From Ditylenchus dipsaci (Eukaryota > Nematoda > Chromadorea > Rhabditida > Anguinidae), in assembly GCA_004194705.1 (NCBI GenBank), contig SADC01000161.1, forward strand, positions 62,001 through 126,000: a stretch of DNA of 64,000 nucleotides, read 5' to 3'. The notes under the pieces are model-generated. The model made no database searches. It was given only the letters and a program-made list of their open reading frames with translations, and had not been told where the DNA came from. Both the position numbers and the translations under genes were made by a program. How positions within the stretch are numbered: the first letter of the stretch is position 1; every line of letters begins with the position of its first letter. Positions 42,544-54,428 of this stretch are shown in pieces.

Positions 42544-43659
42544 CAGGGCTGTAAAATTGGTTATTTTTGACATGCTAAATCCACATCCGGCCAAAAAAAA
42601 TTTTTGACATCCACATCCGACCAAAAATTTTCAACATCCGACATCCGGCCTACAAAATTTTGACATCACACATCCATCCGGATGTCAAATTTTTTTGACA
42701 TCCAAATGACATCCAGATGTCAAATTTTTTGACATCCGAATTTCCAAGTGATATCTGGATGTTTTAAATGTTTATCCACCTCCATCCGGATTGTGATGTC
42801 AAAAAATTGGAGACATTCGGGCTTTCAGCCTTATATGACAATAGGTACCAGATTTCATAAACGGTCCCCTATAGTTTTTTTCCAAAATAATGATGAAACA
42901 AGCAGATGAAGCAACCTTTTTGTGAGGTAACGAAAATTGAAAAAACCACATACGATATGATATTCTCAACAAGATGTTTGCGTACCATTTGCTACAATAA
43001 CAAAAAGTACACTGCTATGCGTAACAAAAAAAAATAAAAAACCATAGGGGGACCCTTTTGTGAAATCAGTACCTTTTATCATATAGGGCCGGACTTTCAA
43101 TCAATAGTATGGGTACAATAGCCTATTCCGACAAGTGACATAAGAAGATGCAATCCATACATGGGCATAACAATAATATTTTTTACACAATAATATTTAC
43201 ACAATATTTATTCATAGCTTGACTGAAGAAAAAGTATAATTTCGGTTAAGAATTGTTCGGGAAGGAATGGACTATTGGAAATTGCAGATTTAGGAATCGG
43301 AGGACTGGACCAACGATGAGACGGAAAGAAGGAAAGAAACTCTTTCTGAGTTTCCGGATTTGGATGGTTTTATTGGAAACACAAAAAAAATAGTTAGAAC
43401 AAGGAAACAAGTATGTTTCGGCTACAGCCGAAAACATCCGCAAAAGCATATTGACATCCGCCATAAAAACATCTGAAAAACATCCGGACATCCGCTGACA
43501 TCCGACCTAAAAATTTTTGACATCCTACATCCACATCCGGCCAAAAAAAGTTTTGACATCCACATCCGACCCAAAAATTTTCAACATCCGACATCCACAT
43601 CCGGCGGATTTGGATGTTTCGGATGTATACATCCACATCCGGATGTTTTGACAGCCCTG
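42544..43659. mobile_element. hAT element (non-autonomous), perfect 8-bp TSD
   Basis: The ends are CAGGGCTGT and ACAGCCCTG, flanked by GTGCTGAC on both sides (42536-42543, 43660-43667). Both terminal regions carry many TTTTGACATCCACATCCGGC iterations. The central 600 bases hold a fragment that might be coding (plus strand near 43260-43400, with stops), but no transposase motif is recognised. The insertion splits a repeat also found at 14520-14600. Confidence 0.92.
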
Positions 43660-43667
43660 GTGCTGAC

Positions 43668-44143
43668 TCACACGAAAATCACGGGTTCGGCCCGTTCATT
43701 CGACTGTTATACTTATACTTTTACCTGCAGCCACAAGTGGCTGGGTTTGTAATGAGCCTAAAACGGCAGAGAATAAATACCCTAGGCAACTTAACGATAT
43801 TAATAAGTGGCCCCTGTTTTGTCCCTTCCCCTCCCAATACAGCCCTTTGTCTCTTTTAAAATCACTTTTCTGTCCCTTTATGGCAAAATTATTGCATAGA
43901 AATGATTTTTGAGTGCTTATAAACATGTTGATTTTTTGATGGGGGGGATATAACCGGGTAGGTCCGAGGATCGGGCGGGGGGGGGGGGGGTGTATAACCG
44001 AGTAGCGCCAAAGTTTCAATGTATGAACATCAGTTTTTAGAGCGTAAAATTCTTTCTAAGACTGTCTTTTTTGTTTTCCTTTCAGTTTTGAAAATAATAA
44101 AAATTTTAATCGTTTTTCGAAAAAATTACGAAAATTTCGGCTG
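43668..44143. other. Dispersed repeats and a poly-G tract; no gene
   Basis: 43803-43930 matches 34720-34870. A run of 14 G lies at 43977-43990. Confidence 0.5.
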
Positions 44144-44556
44144 CAGACCGTTTGATAGCCAGAAATTGTACGCCCACAAATTTGATCACCACAAATTCGA
44201 TCATCGACAAAATTGATCGCCAGCATATCAAGGCTAGCTTTCTAGGCTTTCTTTCTAAGCTTCTAGGAAAACTGAAAAAAGTTAGATTTAAACTTCAAAA
44301 AGCGTTAATTCGGTGATTTCCGACACGTTTTTTTTTACACCGAGTAAGCGCTTTGAGTTTAGACCTAACTTTTTTTCAGTTTTTCTAGAGTTTTAGTGCC
44401 AAAATATAGCTGACATTCAGGGCTACTATTTGGTGTCAAGACTTTTGAAAATTTTATAATAATTTAGATCTGAAAGCTAACCTTAATATGCTGGCGATCA
44501 ATTTTGTGAGCGATCAAATTTGTGGGCGATCAATTTCTGGCGATCAAACGGCTGCA
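44144..44556. mobile_element. Foldback element with iterated GATCGCC ends
   Basis: The left end CCGTTTGATAGCCAGAAATT and the right end (inverse, AATTTCTGGCGATCAAACGG) each carry three to four GATCGCCxACAAATTT units. The inner arms share AGCTTTC, CTAGGTTT-type and AACTTTTTTTCAGTTTT sequence. No coding. Confidence 0.72.
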
Positions 44557-44833
44557 CCAGGGTTGCAGCTGATTTTAAAAAGTCAGAATCAGGTATCAGA
44601 TGTCAAAAAAGTCAGATAATTAGGTAATCAGATACCAGAAAACTCACCAGAGGTATTAACTATAAAAATTTTCGTATATCATAACGAGTGGTAGAAAGTT
44701 CCTGCCGACTATTGTAGCTCATTTTTAGCAACAAAATTACCTTATTTAAAAATCCAAATATACAGTTTGGTATATAGCACAGCTCTTGTTCTTTCAAAAT
44801 TTTTTACAAAACTTCACTGGATAATTTTAAATA

Positions 44834-44935
44834 CAGTCAAGTCTCTCATTAACATACACCCCCATTAACATACACCTCTCATTAACTTACAGCTAGACTG
44901 GTCCCGAGGGTGTATGTTAATGAGAGACTCGACTG
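44834..44935. mobile_element. Minimal Tigger-type MITE, 102 bp, TA TSD
   Basis: Begins CAGTCAAGTCTCTCATTAAC and ends GTTAATGAGAGACTCGACTG, flanked by TA (44832-44833, 44936-44937). It contains three CATTAACATACACC iterations and GGTCCCGAGGGTG, the same layout as the ends of the 2.4-kb Tigger at 8001. Confidence 0.85.
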
Positions 44936-46740
44936 TAAGTCAAAATTAGCTTCCAAAACTTGTGATCTCATTTTGAAAATTTGCAAACGTTTTTATCTCT
45001 TTCAGTGATCAAAAGTCAAATTTGAAGTTGAGCACTTTAGTAAATTTTAGCATCATCTTGTAGCGCAGCTCAAGCGCTACAAAACCCATGTTACAGTTTT
45101 TTTTTGAAATCTGCGTGTCAAGATATAGACTTTTCGAAAGATCAGGTTCTTTGAAAAATGACCGAAAAATGCGAGTTTTTCGCAATTTTCCGGATTTTGC
45201 AAACTGGCCCCTATTTAATAAGAATTTATTTTTTCTTTAGTTCCTATGTTGTTTTTTATAGTGTTTCTATACTTAAGCAGATTTGGCCATCGTATGTTAG
45301 GACAAATTTAAATTTAATTCTTGAACCACAAAAAAGAATTGGGTTTAACCAACATACGTTAGTAACTCTCAAAAGCGTTCTATTGATAAATTGAAGAGCT
45401 ATTTATTTCAATAAAAGAGATTTTGCCTTAATCCGACTCAAGAACTAACTCAAACTTTTTAAACTTTTTAATATTCATAATTAGGTTCAAGTCCGTCCTG
45501 ACATATGCTAGCCAACTACTGCTGATTTTCACGGGCTTTCGTGAAGAGAAAAAGAAACAGGATAAACCCATTTTCAGATGCGCGAAGAGGCGGGGTTGAA
45601 ATTTGATAGGGGTGGGGATGCGGTGACGGAAGAGCACTTTTTTGGTGCGGAGAGAGAGGAATGGAGTACGGGGACGCGGCTAACTCTACTTAGAATGAGC
45701 AGCCATTTACCTTGAGTCAGTTTCGGTAACTATACGTTTGAAACTGCGAAAATGTGTTATGCAGCTGATTTTTTTTGAAAAAAATCAGAACCAGATATCA
45801 GATGTCGAAAAAAATTAGGTAATCAGGTTATCAGATATCGGCTATCTGCACCCAAAATTTGACCGGGCGGTAACTTTTATCCGCAACTTTACATTGTTTT
45901 TTTAAATTTCGTTTTGTGGGATAGTTGTAGCAATAAGACATAGCTCATTTAAAAACCGAGATCAAGGCCACATATTAGTGTATGAAACAAGGTGAGACCG
46001 GGTCTATTTTTCTGCTTCTGTTTTTCTGTGTTTTTTCACTTCTGTTTTTCTGGAATAGATATAGATGAATAATACCCTGAAATACCACGAAATGGTATGA
46101 TTATGTCAGAAATTGGAATTATTTATTGGAAGGTGAATTTGGCTACCTGACAATTCCAAGATTTTTGGAAAATGCCGCTTGAAATTTGCCGGCCGACATT
46201 CATAAATATTTGAAATTGTCTGGCAGGCGGATTTTTGACAAATTATGCAACTTTTTAATAGTTTTCATTTCCAGAGTGCTTCTTAAAACACTACGTCACA
46301 GGTTTTGTTCAACCATATAATTAAATTGATATTGATTCTTGGAGCGCTTGTAAAACACTACAAAGCTGCGCTAACAGAAAATAATTGCAAACTTGGACAA
46401 CCATTTTTGGCTCGGAATTACGCAAAAATAAATTATTTGAAATGATATGGCAAAAATCGATCGAAACAAACCATTTCTTTAACCACGCACATACAAACAA
46501 TCTATTTTTGTTCAACCACGCTAAAAAAAAATCAATGACCATTGTGTTCATTCCACAAACCGGCTACACTGAGCCCGACTTCGATAAAAAAAATGTTCAG
46601 GAAAGAAAACTCTTTTTTTTATTTCTTGTTCTAATTGTACTCAGCTTGCATTTCTAGGTCTAAAGGACGATAATCATAAGAGAAACATATCTTTCTTGTA
46701 TCAAGTGTGCTTTGTGTTTGTGTGAAATCAAAATGATACT
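44936..46740. other. No gene; AT-rich DNA with ATCAGATATC iterations and a MULE-like relic
   Basis: AATCAGGTATCAGATG-type repeats lie at 44575-44640 and 45755-45850. TGACAATTCCAAGATTTTTG...GCCGGCCGACATT (46140-46235) resembles the MULE termini at 12140. The frames at 45158-45394 and 46385-46657 have no motifs. Confidence 0.45.
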
Positions 46741-46750
46741 TAAAAGTATT

Positions 46751-46756
46751 TTTATT
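46751..46756 (-). terminator. Polyadenylation signal candidate
   Basis: AATAAA on the minus strand, about 125 bases beyond the stop of the caenopore-like gene. Confidence 0.45.
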
Positions 46757-46877
46757 ACAATAATCAGGATCAACTCACACATGGTTCAAAACAAATAACA
46801 GGAGTCAATTGTACGTAACAAGGATCATAGAAGAGGATGATTGGTAGTTATTCCAAAGTCCATTGTTCAAGGGTCAA

Positions 46878-47231
46878 TCATGAACACACATGACGACAAT
46901 ACACGGTCTCATCGAATGCGGCGTCGTATTTAGCCATCTGAAAATTAAAAAAATTAAATAAATAATTAAAACAATAGTGACTTACAGCACGGCGGCTCGC
47001 CTCATTCACTACTGTGGAGCATTCCTGGTTAAAAGAATCAATGTCAGTTTGGAAATCACACGCGGCTGTGAGCCGCGAATTGATGGCTCTAAGGGCCCTT
47101 GAAGCGTTGTTCGTCATCTGAGTAGAAAATAGGTGACAGCGAACGCACCGTTGACTGAAAACTAGAATGCCATGCTTCGACAAGCACAAAGGCACAAGGG
47201 TCAATACAAGGATCATCAAAAGTTTGTTCAT
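46878..47231 (-). CDS. Caenopore/saposin-B-like small secreted protein
   Basis: Exon 1 (47231-46986) and exon 2 (46937-46878) are joined across a 48-bp intron (GTAAGT...TTTTCAG), giving about 101 residues. Residues 1-18 are a signal peptide (MNKLLMILVLTLVPLCLS). The mature part has six cysteines at about 29, 32, 58, 71, 96 and 100: a CxxC pair, two central Cys and a final pair, the disulfide layout of saposin-B domains. Nematode caenopores (SPP family) of this size are gut proteins that disrupt microbial membranes; that role is inferred from family only. The intron length is a multiple of three and it lacks stops, so unspliced RNA would also be open. Without splicing the insert would add two aromatic-rich turns and an extra Cys. 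Confidence 0.72.
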   Translation of the reverse strand: MNKLLMILVLTLVPLCLSKHGILVFSQRCVRCHLFSTQMTNNASRALRAINSRLTAACDFQTDIDSFNQECSTVVNEASRRAVSHYCFNYLFNFFNFQMAKYDAAFDETVYCRHVCS

Positions 47232-47255
47232 TTTGGCGGGTTTTGGTGCGAAGTA

Positions 47256-47352
47256 TGATAAACAGAAATTAAGTCTGGACGAAAATGAATTTAGAATGGT
47301 GAACAGAGCTTAATATATAGTGGCATCAACTCCGCCCATTGAAGGCGGAGAT
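47256..47352 (-). promoter_or_regulatory. Candidate promoter of the caenopore-like gene
   Basis: A TATA-like CTATATATTA (minus, 47311-47320) lies about 80 bases before the ATG. A GATA-type TGATAA lies at 47256-47261 (plus sense). CTCCGCCC/GGCGGAG at 47331-47351 is a short inverted repeat. GATA sites drive gut genes in nematodes, but a single match is weak evidence. Confidence 0.35.
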
Positions 47353-47639
47353 TTACGATAATTAGAGAATTTAGAGTAATGGTGTCAAACAACATGCTCC
47401 TTGCGTATTGATCAAAAATGCAGATTTTTGGTTTATAAGAAAAAATTAGAAGTCGGTTTATACATGCGCTAAATACAAGCTGTAATAAAAGCAAAAACTC
47501 AGATTTTTTAATTGAAAGTTTTTAAAAATAATTTGTGGACAAAGTTCTGGAAATTTCGCGCGACGATTTCGAATTTTCAAATACTTTTTGAGCATTTCAA
47601 GCTAATACTTTTTAAAAATACTGTATTATCTCTAATAAC

Positions 47640-47761
47640 GGGGAGTAAACTGGGCCCATTCAAACTGGGCCAAAACTGGGCACATTTTTAGGCCTAAAAA
47701 TGGGCCAGTTTTGGCCCAGTTTGAATGGGCCCAGTTTGAAATGGCCCAGTTTACTCCTCCC
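47640..47761. mobile_element. Small foldback MITE with 8-bp TSD, AAACTGGGCCC iterations
   Basis: GGGGAGTAAACTGGGCCC and GGCCCAGTTTACTCC form the ends. CTAATAAC flanks both sides (47632-47639, 47762-47769). It landed inside the CTGTATTATCTCTAATAAC terminus of a CCGTATT-family MITE. Confidence 0.8.
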
Positions 47762-47769
47762 CTAATAAC

Positions 47770-48380
47770 ATACCCGCTTGAGTTATTTTTTGGATCGCCA
47801 AAAATGTGTTCACTATGTTCGCCGTCATCAGATTTGAGATTCAATTTTTTTGCAAAATTTCGCCTTGCTTCCTTTACCTTTCAAAATGTTTGAATTTCCG
47901 CAAATTTTTTAATTTTTTTTAAATCAAAATAAAAGCTTGCATGTTTAAATGACTGCAAATTTTTTTCTCAAGTTAATCTTTAAGTCAAAAAACAGAAATT
48001 TGAATTTAAAAATTTGGTGGGAATTAAAAATTTTGAAAGCTGAAAAGGGAGCCAGCAAACGTAAAAACCCTCAAGTAACCCTCAAGTAAATCCCCTGACA
48101 TAACCCGGTTATTACAGGGGTGTTATTTTGGGGGCAGGTTTATTTTGGGGTTACTTGAGGGGTACTGTCCAAGGCAATTTGAGGAATTTTTTTTCTCATT
48201 TACGGGTGAAAACATCAAATCTGATTATGTTTCGTCATTCCTTTTTCCCCACTCATATTTTGTCACCCTGTATTCGTCGTCAGACAATAATGAAATTAGT
48301 TGAAAATGTCGGCCGACAAAAACATTTAAAATTGGATTTTTCATTATCAATTATTAACCATAATTCTTTGCTTGGACTTT
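47770..48380. other. No gene; minor repeats
   Basis: CTCAAGTAAATCCCCTGACA with its partial inverse at 48155-48170 forms a small palindrome (48070-48172). TCGGCCGACA at 48311 resembles MULE ends. Confidence 0.45.
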
Positions 48381-50082
48381 GTGTGCGCATCTTTCGAAAA
48401 TCTTCATCTTAAAATTAAAATGAAATAATTTGTATAAAGCAGCTGATAGTGTTTGAATAGCTCTAAAAATGGCTGAAACAAGTTTTATTTTCGTCAAAAT
48501 TTTTAGTGACTGGCAAGGAAACAATGAGGAACTTGCCATTTTCACCCCGAAAAGGGCTTGCCTATCATTGTGAATATGGGTTTATGCAATGCTGTAATAT
48601 ATTCCTGATGGCTCAGAGACTCCTTTTTTAAATAAAAGAATCTCTGACGGACACAATAAGGTGAAAAGATATGGTCAACCAAGTGGAAAAATTCAACAAT
48701 GGGTACGTAAATCCGGTTTCCATGAATTGTAGAGTTAAATTTTGGGTTAAGTTGTTTTGCTGATTTTATTTCTTCTAAAAATTGATTCTTCTTTCATTTT
48801 CAAGATTATAAGTCGGCCCCAAATGCCGAAGCAAGCAATTAATTTTATTTAAAAGAAACGTTTTTTCTACTGTATCACTTAAACATATGTTGAATTGCTT
48901 TTTATTCATTTTATGCATATATGTTTATTTGCAAAGCTTTCCAAAAACCACAATTGCTTTTCATGGAAATAATTTTTTTTGTAAATAAAAGCGTGATAAA
49001 GGACATTGTAAGAAAATAATTTCCCAATTAAAAGAATTGTTACCATTTATCAGTTAAACAACAAATTTATTACGTAAAAATGTCTGGCGCCATATGTTCA
49101 TTAATTGCTTGTTGTTCAATGTTCTTTGCAAAAGTCTACAAATAAATCAGTTTTGAGGAAAAATTAAATGAACGATCGATTTAAAATATGTTCAAGTAGC
49201 ACACTGGATCATGAATAAAGTTCATATTATAGACATTCTGAAATATATACAGCTTAAGTGATATGGATAGTAGTGTTTCATAAAAACAATTTTTTTCTTT
49301 TGTCCAACAAATTTCCTGGTGGTACTGTCATAATACCCCTGCATCTGGGAAGAAATTTTTCCATAAATTTTGCCGAAAGCATTTCCCCTCTGTTACAAGG
49401 CCTGGTCAGAGGCCCAGCCATCGAAAAAGGTTTCCTTCCAGAGGCAACATTTTCATATAATAAATTTGTTTGTTTAACTGATAAACTGCCCTAGAGGTCG
49501 ATCTAAATCGAGCAAGATCAAAAATATTTACGTAAACTCCCTAACTGGCAGGGGCATAATCGTTTCGCCAATAAAACTTTCGCTAATGCGATCTCTTCGC
49601 CAATGGCATCTTTTCACGAATGACATCACTTCGCCAATGCAATCTTTTCGCATATACTCTCAATCTCTTCGGCAAGTAAGCGGTGAGTACTGTAAATGTG
49701 ATTTAATTCTTTGATAGGGTGCACATCCAATAGCGATATTTTGAACTCTCAGGTTCGATTCCCAGTGGGTGCATAACCTATTTTAGTAAGTTCAATGATC
49801 ACTAATGTCAAAAACTATCCAGGAATCGACTGGAATCATTTCCAACACTACTTTACTGTCATCAAATGCCCTACTTTCGGAGTTTCATGCAAATGACCAT
49901 CAAATGAAAGAAGCATCCGAAATGATGCGTACTTAGTTTTATATTGCCTCAACCTCTATCAATTTTATTTATTTGTCAACACGTTTAGTCGCTTTCTAGA
50001 GTCAGAATTTCATGGAGAACCAGATAGAAATTCTCCACAGCACAATCACCTAGAAAAGTGAACAGTAAAAAAAAGTTTTGGC

Positions 50083-50523
50083 CTATACTATTTGAGGGCC
50101 CATATTTTGCCTTGGTCCCCCTGTTGTTTTTTTTCTGATTTTTGCCTTGGTCCCTCCTCTGGTTTTTCTCATATATTTTTGTCCTCCATTGCTGCATTCT
50201 ATCCTTATTATTTTTATGTTATTTTTTTATCTTTGGTCCCTCCTGTTTTTTTTAAATTTATTTGTCATCCTTCATTCCAAACAATTTTTATTGTCAGAAT
50301 GCCTATAATAACCAACACAACAAATAATAATTAAGAATATATTTTCCGCATTTGATCGAAAAATTTCTCCAGATAATTCCATTTTTTCGCCTGCAATTTT
50401 GTCGAAAGCTGACTCCGTAATTTAGGACGAGAGCAATTGATCATTTGTTCCATATATCAGCAAAAATCAGAACAAAACAACAGGGAGACCAAGGCAAATA
50501 TGGGCCCTCAATAGTATTGGGCC
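50083..50523. mobile_element. CCTTGGTCCCCCTGTT-family MITE (copies at 52905-53352 and, inverted, 57355-57805)
   Basis: The terminal pair is CTATACTATTTGAGGGCCC and GGGCCCTCAATAGTATTGGG. Next comes ATTTTGCCTTGGTCCCCCTG and its inverse. The interior is AT-rich with no frame that matches a protein. Confidence 0.75.
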
Positions 50524-50576
50524 AAGTTTTTCAAGGAAGAAAAGAGCATTTTTGGGCGGTGTGATTTCAGGGCTAA

Positions 50577-50999
50577 AGTTCGTTATATAGCATAGCCGGA
50601 AAAGTGGTTTTAAAAGTGGCCGTAATTAGTACGAAAACATGTTTTAGGTGTGGACGACATTTTTTGGAAAAATATTTTTTGACCGAAAAATGACATTTTT
50701 CAAATTTTGGTTTTTTTCAGTTTTTATGTTATGTTTTGTCTGTTGCTGTTTTATATTTTGGCTCACATATTAGTTTTAGTTATCCATGGCGCTCAATCTG
50801 ATTCGTCTTTATGATATCTGCTTAGGCTTAGGCTTATATTAATGATCATTTATGGTCATTTTATGGTCAAAAAAATATTTTTCCAAAAAGTGTCGTCCCA
50901 CACCTAAAAACATGTTTTTCGTACTAATTACGGCCTAATACGTTCAAAAGTGGTCAAAACCACTTTTTGGGCTATGCTATAAACGAACTCCGGCCGATT
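50577..50999. mobile_element. Foldback with GTTCGTTATATAGCATAGCC ends (copies at 53408-53831 and, inverted, 56888-57306)
   Basis: The arms pair AGTTCGTTATATAGCATAGC with GGCTATGCTATxxAACGAAC, plus TTAGTACGAAAACATGTTTT and ATTTTTTGGAAAAATATTTT with their inverses. The loop contains GCTTAGGCTTAGGCTTA. Confidence 0.78.
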
Positions 51000-51180
51000 T
51001 CGGTATTAATTTAGAACTGACGTTTTTTCGAAATTTTTTTTGACATGATCATTTACAACCAGATCAGGCATGTGCACGGCCGTACTTTTGGCGGCACGGC
51101 CCGTGCAAAATTATTTTCGGCCCGGCACGGGCCTTAACATTTTCCATTAGAGAAATTAGAGCGGTCCGTGGTTTTCAAAA

Positions 51181-54000
51181 TTGCCAAAATCGAATTTGTG
51201 TGCGCATCTTTCGAAAATCTTCATCTTAAAATTAAAATGAAATAATTTGTATAAGCAGCTGATAGTGTTTGAATAGCTCTAAAATGGCTGAAACAAGTTT
51301 TATTTTCGTCAAAATTTTTAGTGGACTGGCAAGGAAACAATGAGGAACTTGCCATTTTCACCCCGAAAAGGCTTGCCTATCATTGTGAATATGGGTTTAT
51401 GCAATGCTGTAATATATTCCTGATGGCTCAGAGACTCCTTTTTTAAATAAAAGAATCTCTGACGGACACAATAAGGTGAAAAAGATATGGTCAAACCAAG
51501 TGGAAAAATTCAACAATGGGTACGTAAATTCCGGTTTCCATGAAATTGTAGAGTTAAATTTGGGTTAAGTTGTTTTGCTGATTTTTTTTTCTAAAAATTG
51601 ATTCTTCTTTCATTTTCAAGATTATAAGTCGGCCCCAAATGCCGAAGCAAGCAATTAATTTTATTTAAAAGAAACGTTTTTTCTACTGTATCACTTAAAC
51701 ATATGTTGAATTGCTTTTTATTCATTTTATGCATATATGTTTATTTGCAAAGCTTTCCAAAAACCAACAATTGCTTTTCATGGAAATAATTTTTTTTGTA
51801 AATAAAAGCGTGATAAAGGACATTGTAAGAAAATAATTTCCCAATTAAAAGAATTGTTACCATTTATCAGTTAAACAAACAAATTTATTACGTAAAAAAT
51901 GTCTGGCGCCATATGTTCATTAATTGCTTGTTGTTCAATGTTCTTTGCAAAAGTCTACAAATAAATCAGTTTTGAGGAAAAATTAAATGAACGATCGATT
52001 TAAAATATGTTCAAGTAGCACACTGGATCATTGAATAAAGTTCATATTATAGACATTCTGAAATATATACAGCTTAAGTGATATGGATAGTAGTGTTTCA
52101 TAAAAACAATTTTTTCTTTTGTCCAACAAATTTCCTGGTGGTACTGTCATAATACCCCTGCATCTGGGAAGAAATTTTTTCCATAAATTTTGCCGAAAAG
52201 CATTTCCCCTCCTGTTACAAGGCCTGGTCAGAGGCCCAGCCATCGAAAAAGGTTTCCTTCCCAGAGGCAACATTTTCATATAATAAATTTGTTTGTTTAA
52301 CTGATAAACTGCCCTAGAGGTCGATCTAAATCGAGCAAGATCAAAAAATATTTACGTAAACTCCCTAACTGGCAGGGGCATAATCGTTTCGCCAATAAAC
52401 TTTCGCTAATGCGATCTCTTCGCCAATGGCATCTTTTTCACGAATGACATCACTTCGCCAATGCAATCTTTTCGCATATACTCTCAATCTTTCGGCAAGT
52501 AAGCGGTGAGTACTGTAAATGTGATTTAATTCTTTAGATAGGGTGCACATCCAATAGCGAATATTTTGAACTCTCAGGTTCGATTCCCAGTGGGTGCATA
52601 ACCTATTTTAGTAAGTTCAATGATCACTAATGTCAAAAACTATCCAGGAATCGACTGGAATCATTTCCAACACTACTTTACTGTCATCAAATGCCCTACT
52701 TTCGGAGTTTCATGCAAATGACCATCAAAATGAAAAGAAGCCATCCGAAATGATGCGTACTTAGTTTTATATTGCCTCAACCTCTATCAATTTTATTTAT
52801 TTGTCAACACGTTTAGTCGCTTTCTAGAGTCAGAATTTCATGGAGAACCAGATAGAAATTCTCCACAGCACAATCACCTAGAAAAGTGAACAGTAAAAAA
52901 AGTTTTGGCCCTATACTATTTGAGGGCCATATTTTGCCTTGGTCCCCCTGTTGTTTTTTTTCTGATTTTTGCCTTGGTCCCTCCTCTGGTTTTTCTCATA
53001 TATTTTTGTCCTCCATTGCTGCATTCTATCCTTATTATTTTTATGTTATTTTTTATCTTTGGTCCCTCCTGTTTTTTTTAAATTTATTTGTCATCCTTCA
53101 TTCCAAACAATTTTATTGTCAGAATGCCTATAATAAACCAACACAACAAATAATAATTAAGAATATATTTTCCGCATTTGATCGAAAAATTTCTCCAGAT
53201 AATTCCATTTTTTCGCCCTGCAATTTTGTCGAAAGCTGACTCCGTAATTTAGGACGAGAGCAATTGATCATTTGTTCCATATATCAGCAAAAAATCAGAA
53301 CAAAACAACAGGGGAGACCAAGGCAAAATATGGGCCCTCAAATAGTATTGGGCCAAAGTTTTTCCAAGGAAGAAAAGAGCATTTTTGGGCGGTGTGATTT
53401 CAGGGCTAAAGTTCGTTATATAGCATAGCCGGAAAAGTGGTTTTAAAAGTGGCCGTAATTAGTACGAAAACATGTTTTAGGTGTGGGACGACATTTTTTG
53501 GAAAAATATTTTTTTGACCGAAAAATGACATTTTTTCAAATTTTGGTTTTTTTTCAGTTTTTATGTTATGTTTTGTCTGTTGCTGTTTTATATTTTGGCT
53601 CACATATTAGTTTTAGTTATCCATGGCGCTCAATCTGATTCGTCTTTATGATATCTGCTTAGGCTTAGGCTTATATTAATGATCATTTATGGTCATTTTA
53701 TGGTCAAAAAAATATTTTTCCAAAAAGTGTCGTCCCACACCTAAAAACATGTTTTTCGTACTAATTACGGCCTAATACGTTCAAAAGTGGTCAAAACCAC
53801 TTTTTGGGCTATGCTATATAACGAACTCCGGCCGATTTCGGTATTAATTTAGAACTGACGTTTTTTCGAAATTTTTTTTGACATGATCATTTACAACCAG
53901 ATCAGGCATGTGCACGGGCCGTACTTTTGGCGGCACGGCCCGTGCAAAATTATTTTCGGCCCGGCACGGGCCTTAACATTTTCCATTAGAGAAATTAGAG
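51181..54000. repeat. 2.8-kb duplicated unit, copy B (direct)
   Basis: The second tandem copy, preceded by ATTGCCAAAATCGAATTTG, which is missing from copy A. It has the same internal order as copy A. It carries the complete hAT MITE at 53903-54070, whereas in copy A that MITE is cut at the tandem junction (51175-51180). Confidence 0.88.
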
Positions 54001-54070
54001 CGGTCCGTGACATTTTCGGCACGGCCCGGCCCATGGGGTTTTTCAACGGGCCGGCCCGTTGACATGCCTG
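53903..54070. mobile_element. hAT MITE with perfect 8-bp TSD
   Basis: CAGGCATGTGCACGGGCCGT to GGCCCGTTGACATGCCTG, flanked by AACCAGAT (53895-53902, 54071-54078). GC-rich GGCACGGCCCG iterations at both ends. Partial copies lie at 51068-51175 and, inverted, at 56705-56815. Confidence 0.92.
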
Positions 54071-54428
54071 AACCAGATACTGAAAATCACGTCAGGAAGC
54101 AGAGCTGCTTTTTCAGTATAAAGTTTTGAATAACCATGTAGACTAAGATTGCAAAAAAGTCAGGTTGAAGTCAGTTCCAAAATAATGCCGAAAAGTTCCA
54201 GGACAGCCGTGGGTATAATGGCATGAATTTGGACATCGTTAAAAGTTTCTTAAATTTTAGTCTTAACTCAAAATCGCTTTTAACTCTGTTTGATAGCTTA
54301 AATCAAAGCCTAGAATCTCGGCTACATTTTGGTATATGAATGTGTAGCTTGCCGAAAAAAGTAAAAATATCAACCAACATATTAAAAAAACTCTCAAAAA
54401 CCATCAATTTTCGAAAATTCAGCCTATC

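Larger units (their letters stand above)
48381..51180. repeat. 2.8-kb duplicated unit, copy A (direct)
   Basis: Starts GTGTGCGCATCTTTCGAAAA and matches copy B (51198-54000) at an offset of 2817 bases. It contains, in order, unique AT-rich sequence, a cluster of TTCGCCAATGCxATCT iterations (49556-49670), a tRNA-like segment (49715-49785), a CCTTGGTCCCC MITE (50083-50523), a foldback (50577-50999) and a truncated hAT MITE at 51068-51175. Compared with the other copies it lacks many single bases in homopolymers. No protein-coding gene is recognised. Confidence 0.88.

Noticed and set aside
49715..49785. A functional tRNA gene
   Set aside because: The B-box is good, but the A-box and the acceptor and anticodon stems do not form. 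Treated as a tRNA-derived repeat.
50820..50842. Telomere-like TTAGGC repeats
   Set aside because: Only two to three units inside the loop of a repeated foldback, and present in all copies of it. Not a telomere.
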